Shown: positions 1 to 5,429, numbered from the stretch's first letter. The stretch: DNA of 8,019 nucleotides from an uncultured Blautia sp. (GCA_900765525.1 CAAFRY010000262.1:1-8019); one strand, 5' to 3'. Notes: generated from the sequence alone by a model not told the origin. Numbers and translations are program-made.

Positions 1-134
1 CAAACCATGATATTTTGGTGTTTTGCGGCGTTATCCTCAATCGGTGTACGTCCAGTACACCTCAATCGTCTGCCTTGCAAAACGCAAAATTTAACCTTTT
101 CAACCATGTGTGCCCTTGTTCAGAGAGGGTATGT
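1..134 (-). repeat. Dispersed palindromic repeat, copy 1 (possibly continuing past the left edge)
   Basis: Positions 41-134 match 4194-4287 at 90 of 94 bases by hand alignment, and an inverted, diverged copy lies at about 7960-8019. The centre is a 7-bp hairpin: GGTGTAC at 43-49, loop 50-54, GTACACC at 55-61. It is enclosed by a longer imperfect inverted repeat: 12-29 (ATTTTGGTGTTTTGCGGC) against 72-90 (GCCTTGCAAAACGCAAAAT). The strand given is the orientation in which the variant base pairs of all three copies stay RNA-compatible. A weak promoter-like pair on the minus strand (ATGACT at 158-163, 17-bp spacer, CATAGT at 135-140) lies just before the element. No protein is encoded. It could be a REP/MITE-like element or a structured RNA; I do not recognise a named family. 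Confidence 0.85.
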
Positions 135-196
135 ACTATGGCTGAAACAGATTTCTTAGTCATTTGGAAATTGCTTGAAAATATGTAGAAATTTTC

Positions 197-225
197 TTGA
201 CAGGACGGTTAGAAGAGGGTAACCT
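197..225 (+). promoter_or_regulatory. Probable sigma-A promoter of the metal-ATPase operon
   Basis: A perfect -35 box TTGACA (197-202) is followed by a 17-bp spacer and a weak -10 TAACCT (220-225). Transcription would start near 232, exactly where the 5' arm of the leader stem begins. The -10 and most of the spacer lie inside the GGTTAGAAGA-type repeat at 207-226, so a repressor bound there would block polymerase. The poor -10 suggests a regulated rather than constitutive promoter. Confidence 0.6.
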
Positions 226-226
226 T
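207..226 (+). promoter_or_regulatory. Candidate operator site 1 (GGTTAGAAGA repeat)
   Basis: This 20-bp stretch begins GGTTAGAAGA and ends TAACCTT. It matches 284-303 at 16 of 20 positions. It contains the inverted halves GGTTA (207-211) and TAACC (219-223) separated by 7 bp and overlaps the predicted -10 region. The half-site resembles DtxR-family sites (GGTTA/TAACC), but the spacing is wider than in the classical 19-bp DtxR box, so the cognate regulator is unknown. Confidence 0.45.
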
Positions 227-231
227 ATATC

Positions 232-315
232 TTAAGAGAACCCCCTTCTTTTTATGCATAATATGCCCTTTGCTGTATGCAAAGGTTAGAAGAATCTAAC
301 TTTTGGTTCTCTTAA
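232..315 (+). ncRNA. Structured 5' leader RNA of the ATPase operon (candidate cis-regulatory RNA)
   Basis: An 11-bp perfect closing stem pairs TTAAGAGAACC (232-242) with GGTTCTCTTAA (305-315). Inside are two hairpins: CCTTTGC (267-273), loop TGTAT, GCAAAGG (279-285); and GTTAGA (285-290), loop AGAA, TCTAAC (295-300). They share base 285 and so abut almost coaxially. The result is a three-way-junction architecture beginning at the predicted transcript start and ending 23 nt before the first start codon. CCTTCT at 244-249 is complementary to the Shine-Dalgarno AGAAGG at 324-329, offering a possible alternative pairing. I do not recognise it as a known metal riboswitch (yybP-ykoY, NiCo/czcD or M-box), and no ligand can be assigned. 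The second hairpin is also operator repeat 2, so DNA-level function is an alternative. Confidence 0.5.
284..303 (+). promoter_or_regulatory. Candidate operator site 2 (GGTTAGAAGA repeat)
   Basis: This is the second copy of the repeat at 207-226. It contains a perfect 6-bp inverted repeat GTTAGA-AGAA-TCTAAC (285-300), extended by AAA (281-283) against TTT (302-304) after one mismatch. It lies about 50-70 nt downstream of the predicted transcript start. Two similar sites flanking the start suit a repressor that loops or roadblocks. The same bases form a hairpin in the leader RNA, so the repeat could serve either level. Confidence 0.4.
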
Positions 316-338
316 ACCATAGTAGAAGGAGTGGAAAA

Positions 339-419
339 ATGAAACAACACAGATTTTGGGCCTGGGCTATGCTTTTCTGTCTTGGAATGACATTTTACAC
401 AGGCTACAAACACAAATAA
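339..419 (+). CDS. 26-aa membrane miniprotein at the head of the ATPase operon
   Basis: The frame runs ATG (339) to TAA (417-419), preceded by a strong Shine-Dalgarno AGAAGGAG (324-331) at 7-nt spacing. The product begins MKQHRFWAW, has one hydrophobic stretch (FWAWAMLFCLGMTFYTGY, about residues 6-23) and ends in basic KHK. The layout is a basic N-terminus, one transmembrane helix containing a Cys, and a basic C-terminus. It is followed 21 nt later by the next gene with its own AGGAGG, so it looks like the first cistron of an operon rather than a leader fragment. It resembles very short uncharacterised Firmicutes membrane proteins, but I cannot name a family with confidence. A role as accessory or regulatory subunit of the downstream membrane system is inference. 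Confidence 0.7.
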   Translation: MKQHRFWAWAMLFCLGMTFYTGYKHK

Positions 420-440
420 GGAAAACAGGAGGATTAAAAA

Positions 441-743
441 ATGTTACATGCAGAATTGATGAAAAAGGTGGCTCTTTTCGCAGGCGGCGTATTATTCGGA
501 ACAGCAGGAGTGAAGCTTCTGGGCAGCAAGGATGCTAAAAAAGCTTATGTGCAGGCTACGGCCGCTGTTTTGAGAGCAAAGGATTGTGTAATGGACACAG
601 TAACAACAGTACAGGAAAATGCGGAGGACGTTTTGGCAGAGGCTAAGGAAGTAAACGAAAAACGTCAGGCAGAGGACGTATGCCCGGAGGAAGCATGTAC
701 AGAGGAGACATGCAAAGAACAGGAAGCTGAAACATGCGAATAA
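441..743 (+). CDS. Small membrane-associated protein with Cys/Glu-rich tail (DUF6110-like; FezA-position candidate)
   Basis: The start ATG 441 is fixed by a perfect AGGAGG (427-432) at 8-nt spacing. The product is 100 aa. Residues 9-28 form a glycine-rich hydrophobic segment (ALFAGGVLFGTAGVKLLG) likely to be a membrane helix with small-residue packing. Residues 29-75 are predicted amphipathic helix, including a DAKKAYVQATAAVLRAKD stretch that resembles DUF6110 proteins as I remember them. Residues 76-100 form an acidic tail with Cys81, Cys86 and Cys91 at exact 5-residue spacing plus Cys99, suited to metal or thiol binding. The stop codon overlaps the ATPase start by 10 nt, so the two genes are probably translationally coupled. 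In ferrosome clusters a small membrane protein, FezA, is encoded next to the P1B-6 ATPase FezB; equivalence here rests on position and size only. Confidence 0.85.
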   Translation: MLHAELMKKVALFAGGVLFGTAGVKLLGSKDAKKAYVQATAAVLRAKDCVMDTVTTVQENAEDVLAEAKEVNEKRQAEDVCPEEACTEETCKEQEAETCE

Positions 744-2830
744 GGATTTTGCACGAAATCAGAGGAAGAATCCGTTTTGCTACAGACAAAAATAAGCTGA
801 GCTTTGCAGAGGCAGATATGCTTTTGTACTATATGAATTCTCTGGACGGGGTCAGCTCCTCTAAAGTATATGAACGTACCGGACACGGAGTGGTCTGTTA
901 CAGAGGGAGCAGAGCAGAACTTTTAAAAGCTCTGGCGGCTTTTTCCTTTGAGGATGAGGAATGGAAGAAGCAGGTTCCTGACAACACAGGACGGGAGTTG
1001 ATGAATCTTTATAAAGAAAAGCTGGTTGCTAAACTGGCGGTTCATGCTCTGTGCAAGGTTTTTCTTCCAGCTCCATTGGCTAAGCTTAAAGCCCTGGTGC
1101 AGTCCTGGCATTTTCTGAAGGAAGGCCTTCGGTGTGTGAGACACAGACGGCTGGAGGTGCCTGTATTGGATGCGGCGGCGATTACTATGTCTCTGATTCG
1201 TGGAGATATAGATACAGCAGGTTCTATCATGCTGCTCCTTGGAGTAGGAGAAATTCTGGAAGAATGGACGCATAAAAAATCTGTGTCAGATTTGGCCCGC
1301 AGTATGTCCCTGAATGTGGAAAAGATATGGGTAAAACAAGGTGATACAGAAATCCTTACGGAATTAGGGGAAGTAAAGGAAAACGATTTGATTTCCGTAC
1401 ATATGGGGAATATGATTCCCCTGGACGGAGCGGTGGTTTCCGGAGAAGCTATGGTGAATCAGTCCTCTCTCACAGGAGAAGCTGTTCCTGTAAAAAAAGA
1501 AGAGGGGGCTTATGTCTATGCCGGAACTGTGGTGGAAGAAGGGGAATTGCTGATTTGTGTCAAGCAGTCTGCCGGTTCTACCAGGTATGAGAAGATTGTA
1601 GCTATGATTGAGGATTCCGAAAGATTAAAATCCTCTCTGGAAGGAAAGGCAGCTCACCTGGCAGATTCTTTGGTTCCCTTCAGTTTTGGAGGAACTTTGC
1701 TGACCTACGCCCTGACCAGGAATATTACAAAAGCATTGTCCATTCTTATGGTTGATTTTTCCTGTGCCCTAAAGCTGTCCATGCCCATTGCCGTTCTCAC
1801 AGCCATGCGGGAGTGTCAGGAGCATTGCATTACAGTGAAAGGTGGAAAATTCCTGGAGGCAGTGGCAGAAGCAGAAACCGTGGTCTTCGATAAAACTGGA
1901 ACCTTTACCAAGGCTCAGCCTACGGTAGCCCGGGTGATTCCTTTTGGAGGAAGAAACCGGGAGGATATGCTGCGTCTGGCCGCATGTCTGGAGGAGCATT
2001 TCCCTCATTCCATTGCTAACGCAGTGGTAGCCCAGGCCAAAAAAGAGGGACTTGCCCACGAGGAAATGCACAGCAAGGTGGAATATGTGGTGGCTCATGG
2101 GATTTCATCCCAGGTAAATCAGGAAAAAGTGGTGATTGGAAGTTATCATTTTGTATTTGAGGATGAGAAGTGCCGGATTCCCCATGGAGAAGAAGAGCAG
2201 TTTGAAAGCCTTCCCGGAGAATATTCCCACTTGTATCTTGCCGTTTCTCAGGAACTGGCTGCAGTCATTTGTATTGAAGACCCTTTGAGGGAAGAGGCCA
2301 GAGATATTGTAGCCTCTCTGAAAGCAGAGGGAATCAAAAAGGTAGTTATGATGACAGGCGACAGTCTGCGGACTGCCCAGGCCATTGCCCAAAAGACAGG
2401 AGTGGATGCTTTCTATGCAGAAGTGCTGCCTGAGGATAAAGCTTCCTTTGTGGAAAAGGAGAAAGCTCTCGGCAGGAAAGTAATCATGATAGGAGACGGT
2501 ATCAATGACTCACCGGCCCTGTCTGCAGCTAATGCAGGAATCGCTATCAGCGGAGGGGCCCAGCTGGCCAGAGAAATTGCGGATATTACGATTTCCGGAG
2601 AAAACCTGGACCAGCTTGTAACCCTGAAGAAAATCAGCAGCCTTTTGATGAAACGGATTAACAGAAATTACCGCTTTGTCATTGGATTTAATATGGGGCT
2701 GATTCTTTTGGGATTGTGGGGAGTTTTAGCGCCAGGCACTTCGGCTCTTCTCCACAATATGTCCACATTAGGAATTACTCTGGAAAGTATGACCAACATG
2801 CTGGATAAAGAGATAAGGAGAGAAAAGTAA
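734..2830 (+). CDS. P1B-type heavy-metal ATPase, P1B-6/FezB-like
   Basis: A 698-aa P-type ATPase that should move a metal ion across a membrane using ATP. The N-terminus (residues 1-70) is HMA-like in size but lacks a CxxC; it carries an Arg-rich MRIRILHEIRGRIRF segment. Membrane helices lie at about 147-175. The actuator motif TGEAVPV is at 247-253, a membrane pair at about 312-358, and the phosphorylation motif DKTGT at 386-390 (Asp386). EHFPHSIANA (421-430) stands where the HP motif usually sits, with Ser after His425. TGD (541-543) and GDGINDSP (587-594) complete the P domain, followed by two C-terminal helices with NMSTLGITLESM. The usual TM4 CPC/SPC is DFSCAL (341-346): Pro is replaced by Ser and only Cys344 remains. 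The catalytic core is intact. The Arg-rich N-terminus, unusual TM4 and small upstream partner fit P1B-6 ATPases such as FezB, which load iron into ferrosomes. That substrate is inferred. Translation starts inside the upstream gene, with AGGAAG 7 nt before ATG 734. Confidence 0.9.
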   Translation: MRIRILHEIRGRIRFATDKNKLSFAEADMLLYYMNSLDGVSSSKVYERTGHGVVCYRGSRAELLKALAAFSFEDEEWKKQVPDNTGRELMNLYKEKLVAKLAVHALCKVFLPAPLAKLKALVQSWHFLKEGLRCVRHRRLEVPVLDAAAITMSLIRGDIDTAGSIMLLLGVGEILEEWTHKKSVSDLARSMSLNVEKIWVKQGDTEILTELGEVKENDLISVHMGNMIPLDGAVVSGEAMVNQSSLTGEAVPVKKEEGAYVYAGTVVEEGELLICVKQSAGSTRYEKIVAMIEDSERLKSSLEGKAAHLADSLVPFSFGGTLLTYALTRNITKALSILMVDFSCALKLSMPIAVLTAMRECQEHCITVKGGKFLEAVAEAETVVFDKTGTFTKAQPTVARVIPFGGRNREDMLRLAACLEEHFPHSIANAVVAQAKKEGLAHEEMHSKVEYVVAHGISSQVNQEKVVIGSYHFVFEDEKCRIPHGEEEQFESLPGEYSHLYLAVSQELAAVICIEDPLREEARDIVASLKAEGIKKVVMMTGDSLRTAQAIAQKTGVDAFYAEVLPEDKASFVEKEKALGRKVIMIGDGINDSPALSAANAGIAISGGAQLAREIADITISGENLDQLVTLKKISSLLMKRINRNYRFVIGFNMGLILLGLWGVLAPGTSALLHNMSTLGITLESMTNMLDKEIRREK

Positions 2831-2855
2831 GAGACAGGAAAATTCTTCCTTTGTA

Positions 2856-2899
2856 CCCGAATTTCAAGATGGTAAGTCCTGAAATTCGGGATTTTCTTT
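2856..2899 (+). terminator. Rho-independent terminator of the ATPase operon
   Basis: A perfect 11-bp stem pairs CCCGAATTTCA (2856-2866) with TGAAATTCGGG (2880-2890) around a 13-nt loop, followed by ATTTTCTTT. It lies between convergent genes, and its T-rich tail overlaps the trxB stop codon (2898-2900). On the minus strand the following bases are less T-rich, so it mainly serves the ATPase unit but could also slow trxAB transcription. Confidence 0.85.
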
Positions 2900-3821
2900 A
2901 CTCTATGCTCTGAAGCTTGTGAAATGCAGCTTGAGCTGCTATAGCTCCATCGTTTACGGCAGTGACGACCTGGCGCAGATTTTTCCTGCAGACGTCTCCC
3001 GCTCCGTAAAGGAGAGGGATTTTAGTTTCCATGGAAGTATCCGTCAGCAAATAACCTTTTTCATCCAACACATCCAAATCTTTTAGAAATCCGGTGACAG
3101 GTTCTGCGCCAATATAAGGGAAAATACCCCATACAGAAAGTATCCGGTTTTCTCCGGTTTTTATGTCACGGATTTTCAGTCCGGTTACATGGCTTCCGTT
3201 ATCCAAAATTTCAGTGGGAATCACATTCTGGATAATTTCTATTTTAGGATTTGCTTTTACTTTATCCACGGTAATCTTGTCCCCACGAAACACATCTCTT
3301 CGCATGAGCAGCCACACCTTAGAAGCGAAGCCGGTAAGATATAAGGCCTCCTCCAGGGCTGAGTTGCCTGCGCCTATGATGGCGATTTCTTGGTCCCTGT
3401 AAAAAGCACCGTCGCAGACTGCACAATAGGAAATGCCTTTTCCGATATTTTTTTCTTCTCCAGGAATGTGCAGAAGCCGTTCTTTGGTTCCGGTAGCTAT
3501 GAGCACAGCCGGGGCCAGTAAGACTGTACCATCTTCCAAAATCACCTGCTTTTTCTCACCTTCCAGGATTTTTGTGACTTTACCATATTCATAGGATGCC
3601 CCAAAGCTGGTGGAATGTTCAAACATATCCATAGCTAATTGCGAACCTGTTTCGGATTTTATGCCGGGCCAGTTGCTGATTTCATTAGTCTTTAACAGCT
3701 TGCCCCCTGGTGCGCCGGCTTCTACCATAGCGGTATTCAGTCCGGCCCGGGAGGCGTAAATGGCAGCAGTCATTCCTGCAGGACCGGCTCCTATAATCAG
3801 GAAATCATATTCTTTTGTCAT
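2898..3821 (-). CDS. trxB: Thioredoxin reductase
   Basis: A 307-aa cytosolic FAD-dependent pyridine-nucleotide disulfide oxidoreductase, the normal length for low-molecular-weight TrxR. It passes electrons to thioredoxin. The FAD-binding GAGPAG motif is at residues 11-16, the redox-active CAVCD at 133-137, the second nucleotide-binding GAGNSA at 150-155, and the C-terminal FAD-contacting GAGDV at 273-277. MRRDVFRGDK (173-182) corresponds to the HRRxxFRA NADPH-phosphate region, so NADPH use is likely rather than ferredoxin-type reduction. The start ATG (3819-3821) is preceded by a GGCGGAG-like ribosome site. It lies 19 nt downstream of trxA and is almost certainly co-transcribed with it. Confidence 0.96.
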   Translation of the reverse strand: MTKEYDFLIIGAGPAGMTAAIYASRAGLNTAMVEAGAPGGKLLKTNEISNWPGIKSETGSQLAMDMFEHSTSFGASYEYGKVTKILEGEKKQVILEDGTVLLAPAVLIATGTKERLLHIPGEEKNIGKGISYCAVCDGAFYRDQEIAIIGAGNSALEEALYLTGFASKVWLLMRRDVFRGDKITVDKVKANPKIEIIQNVIPTEILDNGSHVTGLKIRDIKTGENRILSVWGIFPYIGAEPVTGFLKDLDVLDEKGYLLTDTSMETKIPLLYGAGDVCRKNLRQVVTAVNDGAIAAQAAFHKLQSIE

Positions 3822-3840
3822 CTGTATCTCCGCCTTTCTT

Positions 3841-4158
3841 TTATGCCAGGTTTTCCATCTTTTGTTTCAGGAGCTGTTTGGGCATGAACCCTACGGCCTT
3901 GTCCTTTACCTGCCCGTCCTTTATCATGAAAACTGTGGGTACGGTGCTTATTTCCCACTGTCTGGTAAGACCGGGATTTTCGTCAATATCAACCTTTACT
4001 ATACGGAAAGCTTCCTGTTCTTTGTCCAGCGCTTCCAGCTCCTTAGCCAGCATTTGGCAGGGGCCGCACCAGGTTGCAAAAAAGTCTAACAGCACCGGTT
4101 TTTCGGATTCTAATACTTGTTTTTCAAATTCGTTTTCTGATATGTGTAAAATTGCCAT
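3841..4158 (-). CDS. trxA: Thioredoxin
   Basis: A 105-aa classical single-domain thioredoxin, the usual length. It reduces protein disulfides in the cytosol and is recharged by the adjacent reductase. Its active site WCGPC is at residues 30-34, followed by the conserved cis-proline region TVPTVF. The start ATG (4156-4158) has an AAGGAG ribosome site on the minus strand (reverse of 4167-4172). It is the first gene of a trxA-trxB operon. Its upstream region of about 130 nt is unusual because most of it is repeat copy 2, which probably forms the transcribed leader. Confidence 0.96.
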   Translation of the reverse strand: MAILHISENEFEKQVLESEKPVLLDFFATWCGPCQMLAKELEALDKEQEAFRIVKVDIDENPGLTRQWEISTVPTVFMIKDGQVKDKAVGFMPKQLLKQKMENLA

Positions 4159-4193
4159 AATTTATTCTCCTTTTTTTGTTTTTTTTAATACTC

Positions 4194-4287
4194 TCGGTGT
4201 ACGTCCGGCACACCTCAATGGTCTGCCTTGCAAAACGCAAAATTTAACCTTTTTAACCATGTGTGCCCTTGTTCAGAGAGGGTATGT
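4194..4287 (-). repeat. Dispersed palindromic repeat, copy 2, in the probable trxA 5' UTR
   Basis: It matches 41-134 at 90 of 94 bases. The central hairpin is GGTGTAC (4196-4202), loop 4203-4207, GCACACC (4208-4214). Read on the minus strand the arms are GGTGTGC and GTACACC, giving one G-U wobble; on the plus strand the same position is an A-C mismatch, so the minus-strand transcript folds better. Copy 2 lacks the outer arm seen at 12-29 of copy 1; there the sequence changes to an A/T-rich tract leading into the trxA ribosome site. The element begins 5 bases from a minus-strand TATAAT, so it would form the first 90 or so nt of the trxAB mRNA. Confidence 0.85.
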
Positions 4288-4291
4288 TTGT

Positions 4292-4320
4292 ATTATAAAC
4301 AGCTCTTCTTTATTAGTCTG
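4292..4320 (-). promoter_or_regulatory. Probable trxAB promoter
   Basis: A perfect minus-strand -10 TATAAT occupies 4292-4297. The hexamer 17 bp upstream is CAGACT (4315-4320), a weak -35, so an activator or alternative contacts may be needed. Transcription would begin near 4285, at the very edge of repeat copy 2. No other good promoter is seen between the repeat and trxA. Confidence 0.5.
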
Positions 4321-4367
4321 TAACTAGGTCACATAATTATGCGAAAAAAGGAAAACATTTTAAAGAG

Positions 4368-4397
4368 ACCAGGAAATACCAGGAAAATCAGGAAAAG
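4368..4397 (+). repeat. Three tandem 10-bp direct repeats upstream of the RelA/SpoT-domain gene promoter
   Basis: ACCAGGAAAT (4368-4377), ACCAGGAAAA (4378-4387) and TCAGGAAAAG (4388-4397) are three head-to-tail units with period about 10 bp, ending 2 bases before the predicted -35. One-helical-turn spacing would put each unit on the same DNA face, which suits a regulator-binding array or an UP-like A-rich region. Confidence 0.45.
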
Positions 4398-4399
4398 CG

Positions 4400-4428
4400 T
4401 TTACGAATTTACAAGGAATTGCTATAAT
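4400..4428 (+). promoter_or_regulatory. Extended -10 sigma-A promoter for the RelA/SpoT-domain gene
   Basis: TTTACG (4400-4405), a 17-bp spacer and a perfect TATAAT (4423-4428) with the extended TG motif at 4420-4421 (TGCTATAAT). Transcription would start near 4435, giving a very short leader of about 20 nt. It is divergent from the trxAB promoter. Confidence 0.75.
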
Positions 4429-4454
4429 AAGCTTATTGTAAAAGAGGTGTGCTT

Positions 4455-5429
4455 ATGAGAGAAATAGAAGAATTATCCCGTTATCTGGAAAAGGAAGACG
4501 TAAGAAGGGTCCGCAAGGATTTGGGACGGGAAATCCAGGAAAAATTAAAGAGAAGCGGCATTTATTTTCACATCTTTTCAAGGCTGAAGGAAGCTGGTTC
4601 CGTCTGGCAGAAGCTGGAATGGAAGAAGGACGAATATTTAAAAAAGAACAAAAAGCTGCAGGATATTGTAGGCATCCGTATTGTTCTTTATTATATAGAT
4701 GATATTCCAATCTGCAAGGAGCTTTTGAGGGAAACTTACTCAATTATTGAGAAGGATTCCCATGAGGATATTCCAAAGGTCAATGAATTTAATCCTCTGA
4801 GAATGAATTATGTGTGCTGCATGCCGGAAACCATGGCAGCCCGTTTTCCCTCTGAGCTTTGGGAGAATTACAGAATTGACAAGACCTTTGAGGTACAGAT
4901 ACGGACCACCTTTTCCGAAGGATGGCATGAGGTGGACCATGATATCCGGTATAAGCATAAGGAGGAGTGGGAGCAGCACTATGAGTTTTCCAGGGAATTA
5001 AACGGTATATATGCCACGCTGGAAATCTGTGACAGGAGCATGGTGAACCTGCTGGAGCGGTTGGCTTATAAGAATTATAAAACCATGCAGATAGAGGCCA
5101 TGATAAGGAATAAATTCCGTCTGCGTTTTGAGAACCCGGCCATTTCCGTTCCCCTGCTGGAATTCCTCCAAAAGGACCAGGAGCTGGTAAAGCAGTTGTA
5201 TCGCACAGACAGAGAAGGCCCAATTCTTTTCTTTGCCAGCAGGTATTCCGAGGGAATCCCTCTGACTGTGGATAATCTGGTTCTGGTTTGCAATGAGCTG
5301 AGGTTCCAGAGAAAAGAGCTGGAGGACAGGACGCCCATGCTGATACGGGAGCGCTGCCAGCAATGGCAGAAGAAGGAAAAAAATTCTGTGAATGTGCAGA
5401 AAGTTGTTGACACAGGATTTTACTTATAA
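4455..5429 (+). CDS. RelA/SpoT-domain protein (divergent GTP pyrophosphokinase-like)
   Basis: A 324-aa protein from ATG 4455, chosen because AGAGG (4443-4447) sits 7 nt upstream; an in-frame GTG at 4449 would overlap that site. Residues about 37-170 look like a (p)ppGpp synthetase fold. They include IFSRLKEAGSVWQKLEWKK (40-58) in the substrate-binding position, DIVGIRI (70-76) carrying the metal-binding Asp, and FEVQIRT (145-151) with the catalytic-type Glu146, then GWHEVDHDIRYK (156-167). The G-loop that usually reads GYxSLH here reads NPLRMN (113-118), so the nucleotide-stacking Tyr and conserved His are missing. There is no HD hydrolase, TGS or ACT domain. Residues 170-324 are charged, helical-looking and unrecognised. 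It could be a small alarmone synthetase with altered specificity or an inactive sensor. It is single-gene, with its own promoter, and the rplM promoter overlaps its 3' end. Confidence 0.8.
   Translation: MREIEELSRYLEKEDVRRVRKDLGREIQEKLKRSGIYFHIFSRLKEAGSVWQKLEWKKDEYLKKNKKLQDIVGIRIVLYYIDDIPICKELLRETYSIIEKDSHEDIPKVNEFNPLRMNYVCCMPETMAARFPSELWENYRIDKTFEVQIRTTFSEGWHEVDHDIRYKHKEEWEQHYEFSRELNGIYATLEICDRSMVNLLERLAYKNYKTMQIEAMIRNKFRLRFENPAISVPLLEFLQKDQELVKQLYRTDREGPILFFASRYSEGIPLTVDNLVLVCNELRFQRKELEDRTPMLIRERCQQWQKKEKNSVNVQKVVDTGFYL

Noticed and set aside
137..187. 16-codon ATG frame beginning MAETDF after repeat copy 1
   Set aside because: No ribosome site, very short, and located between the repeat and the ATPase promoter.
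197..315. Fur box or known metal riboswitch in the ATPase leader
   Set aside because: No GATAATGATAATCATTATC-like sequence and no signature of yybP-ykoY or M-box RNAs could be seen; NiCo/czcD could not be matched by eye either, so no named class is assigned.
356..538. 60-codon frame overlapping the miniprotein and the 100-aa gene
   Set aside because: No ribosome site; both overlapping genes in other frames have ideal AGGAGG-type sites.
3815..4327. 170-codon open frame on the plus strand
   Set aside because: It is antisense to trxA, whose WCGPC motif and ribosome site are clear, and it runs through repeat copy 2; no supporting start signal.
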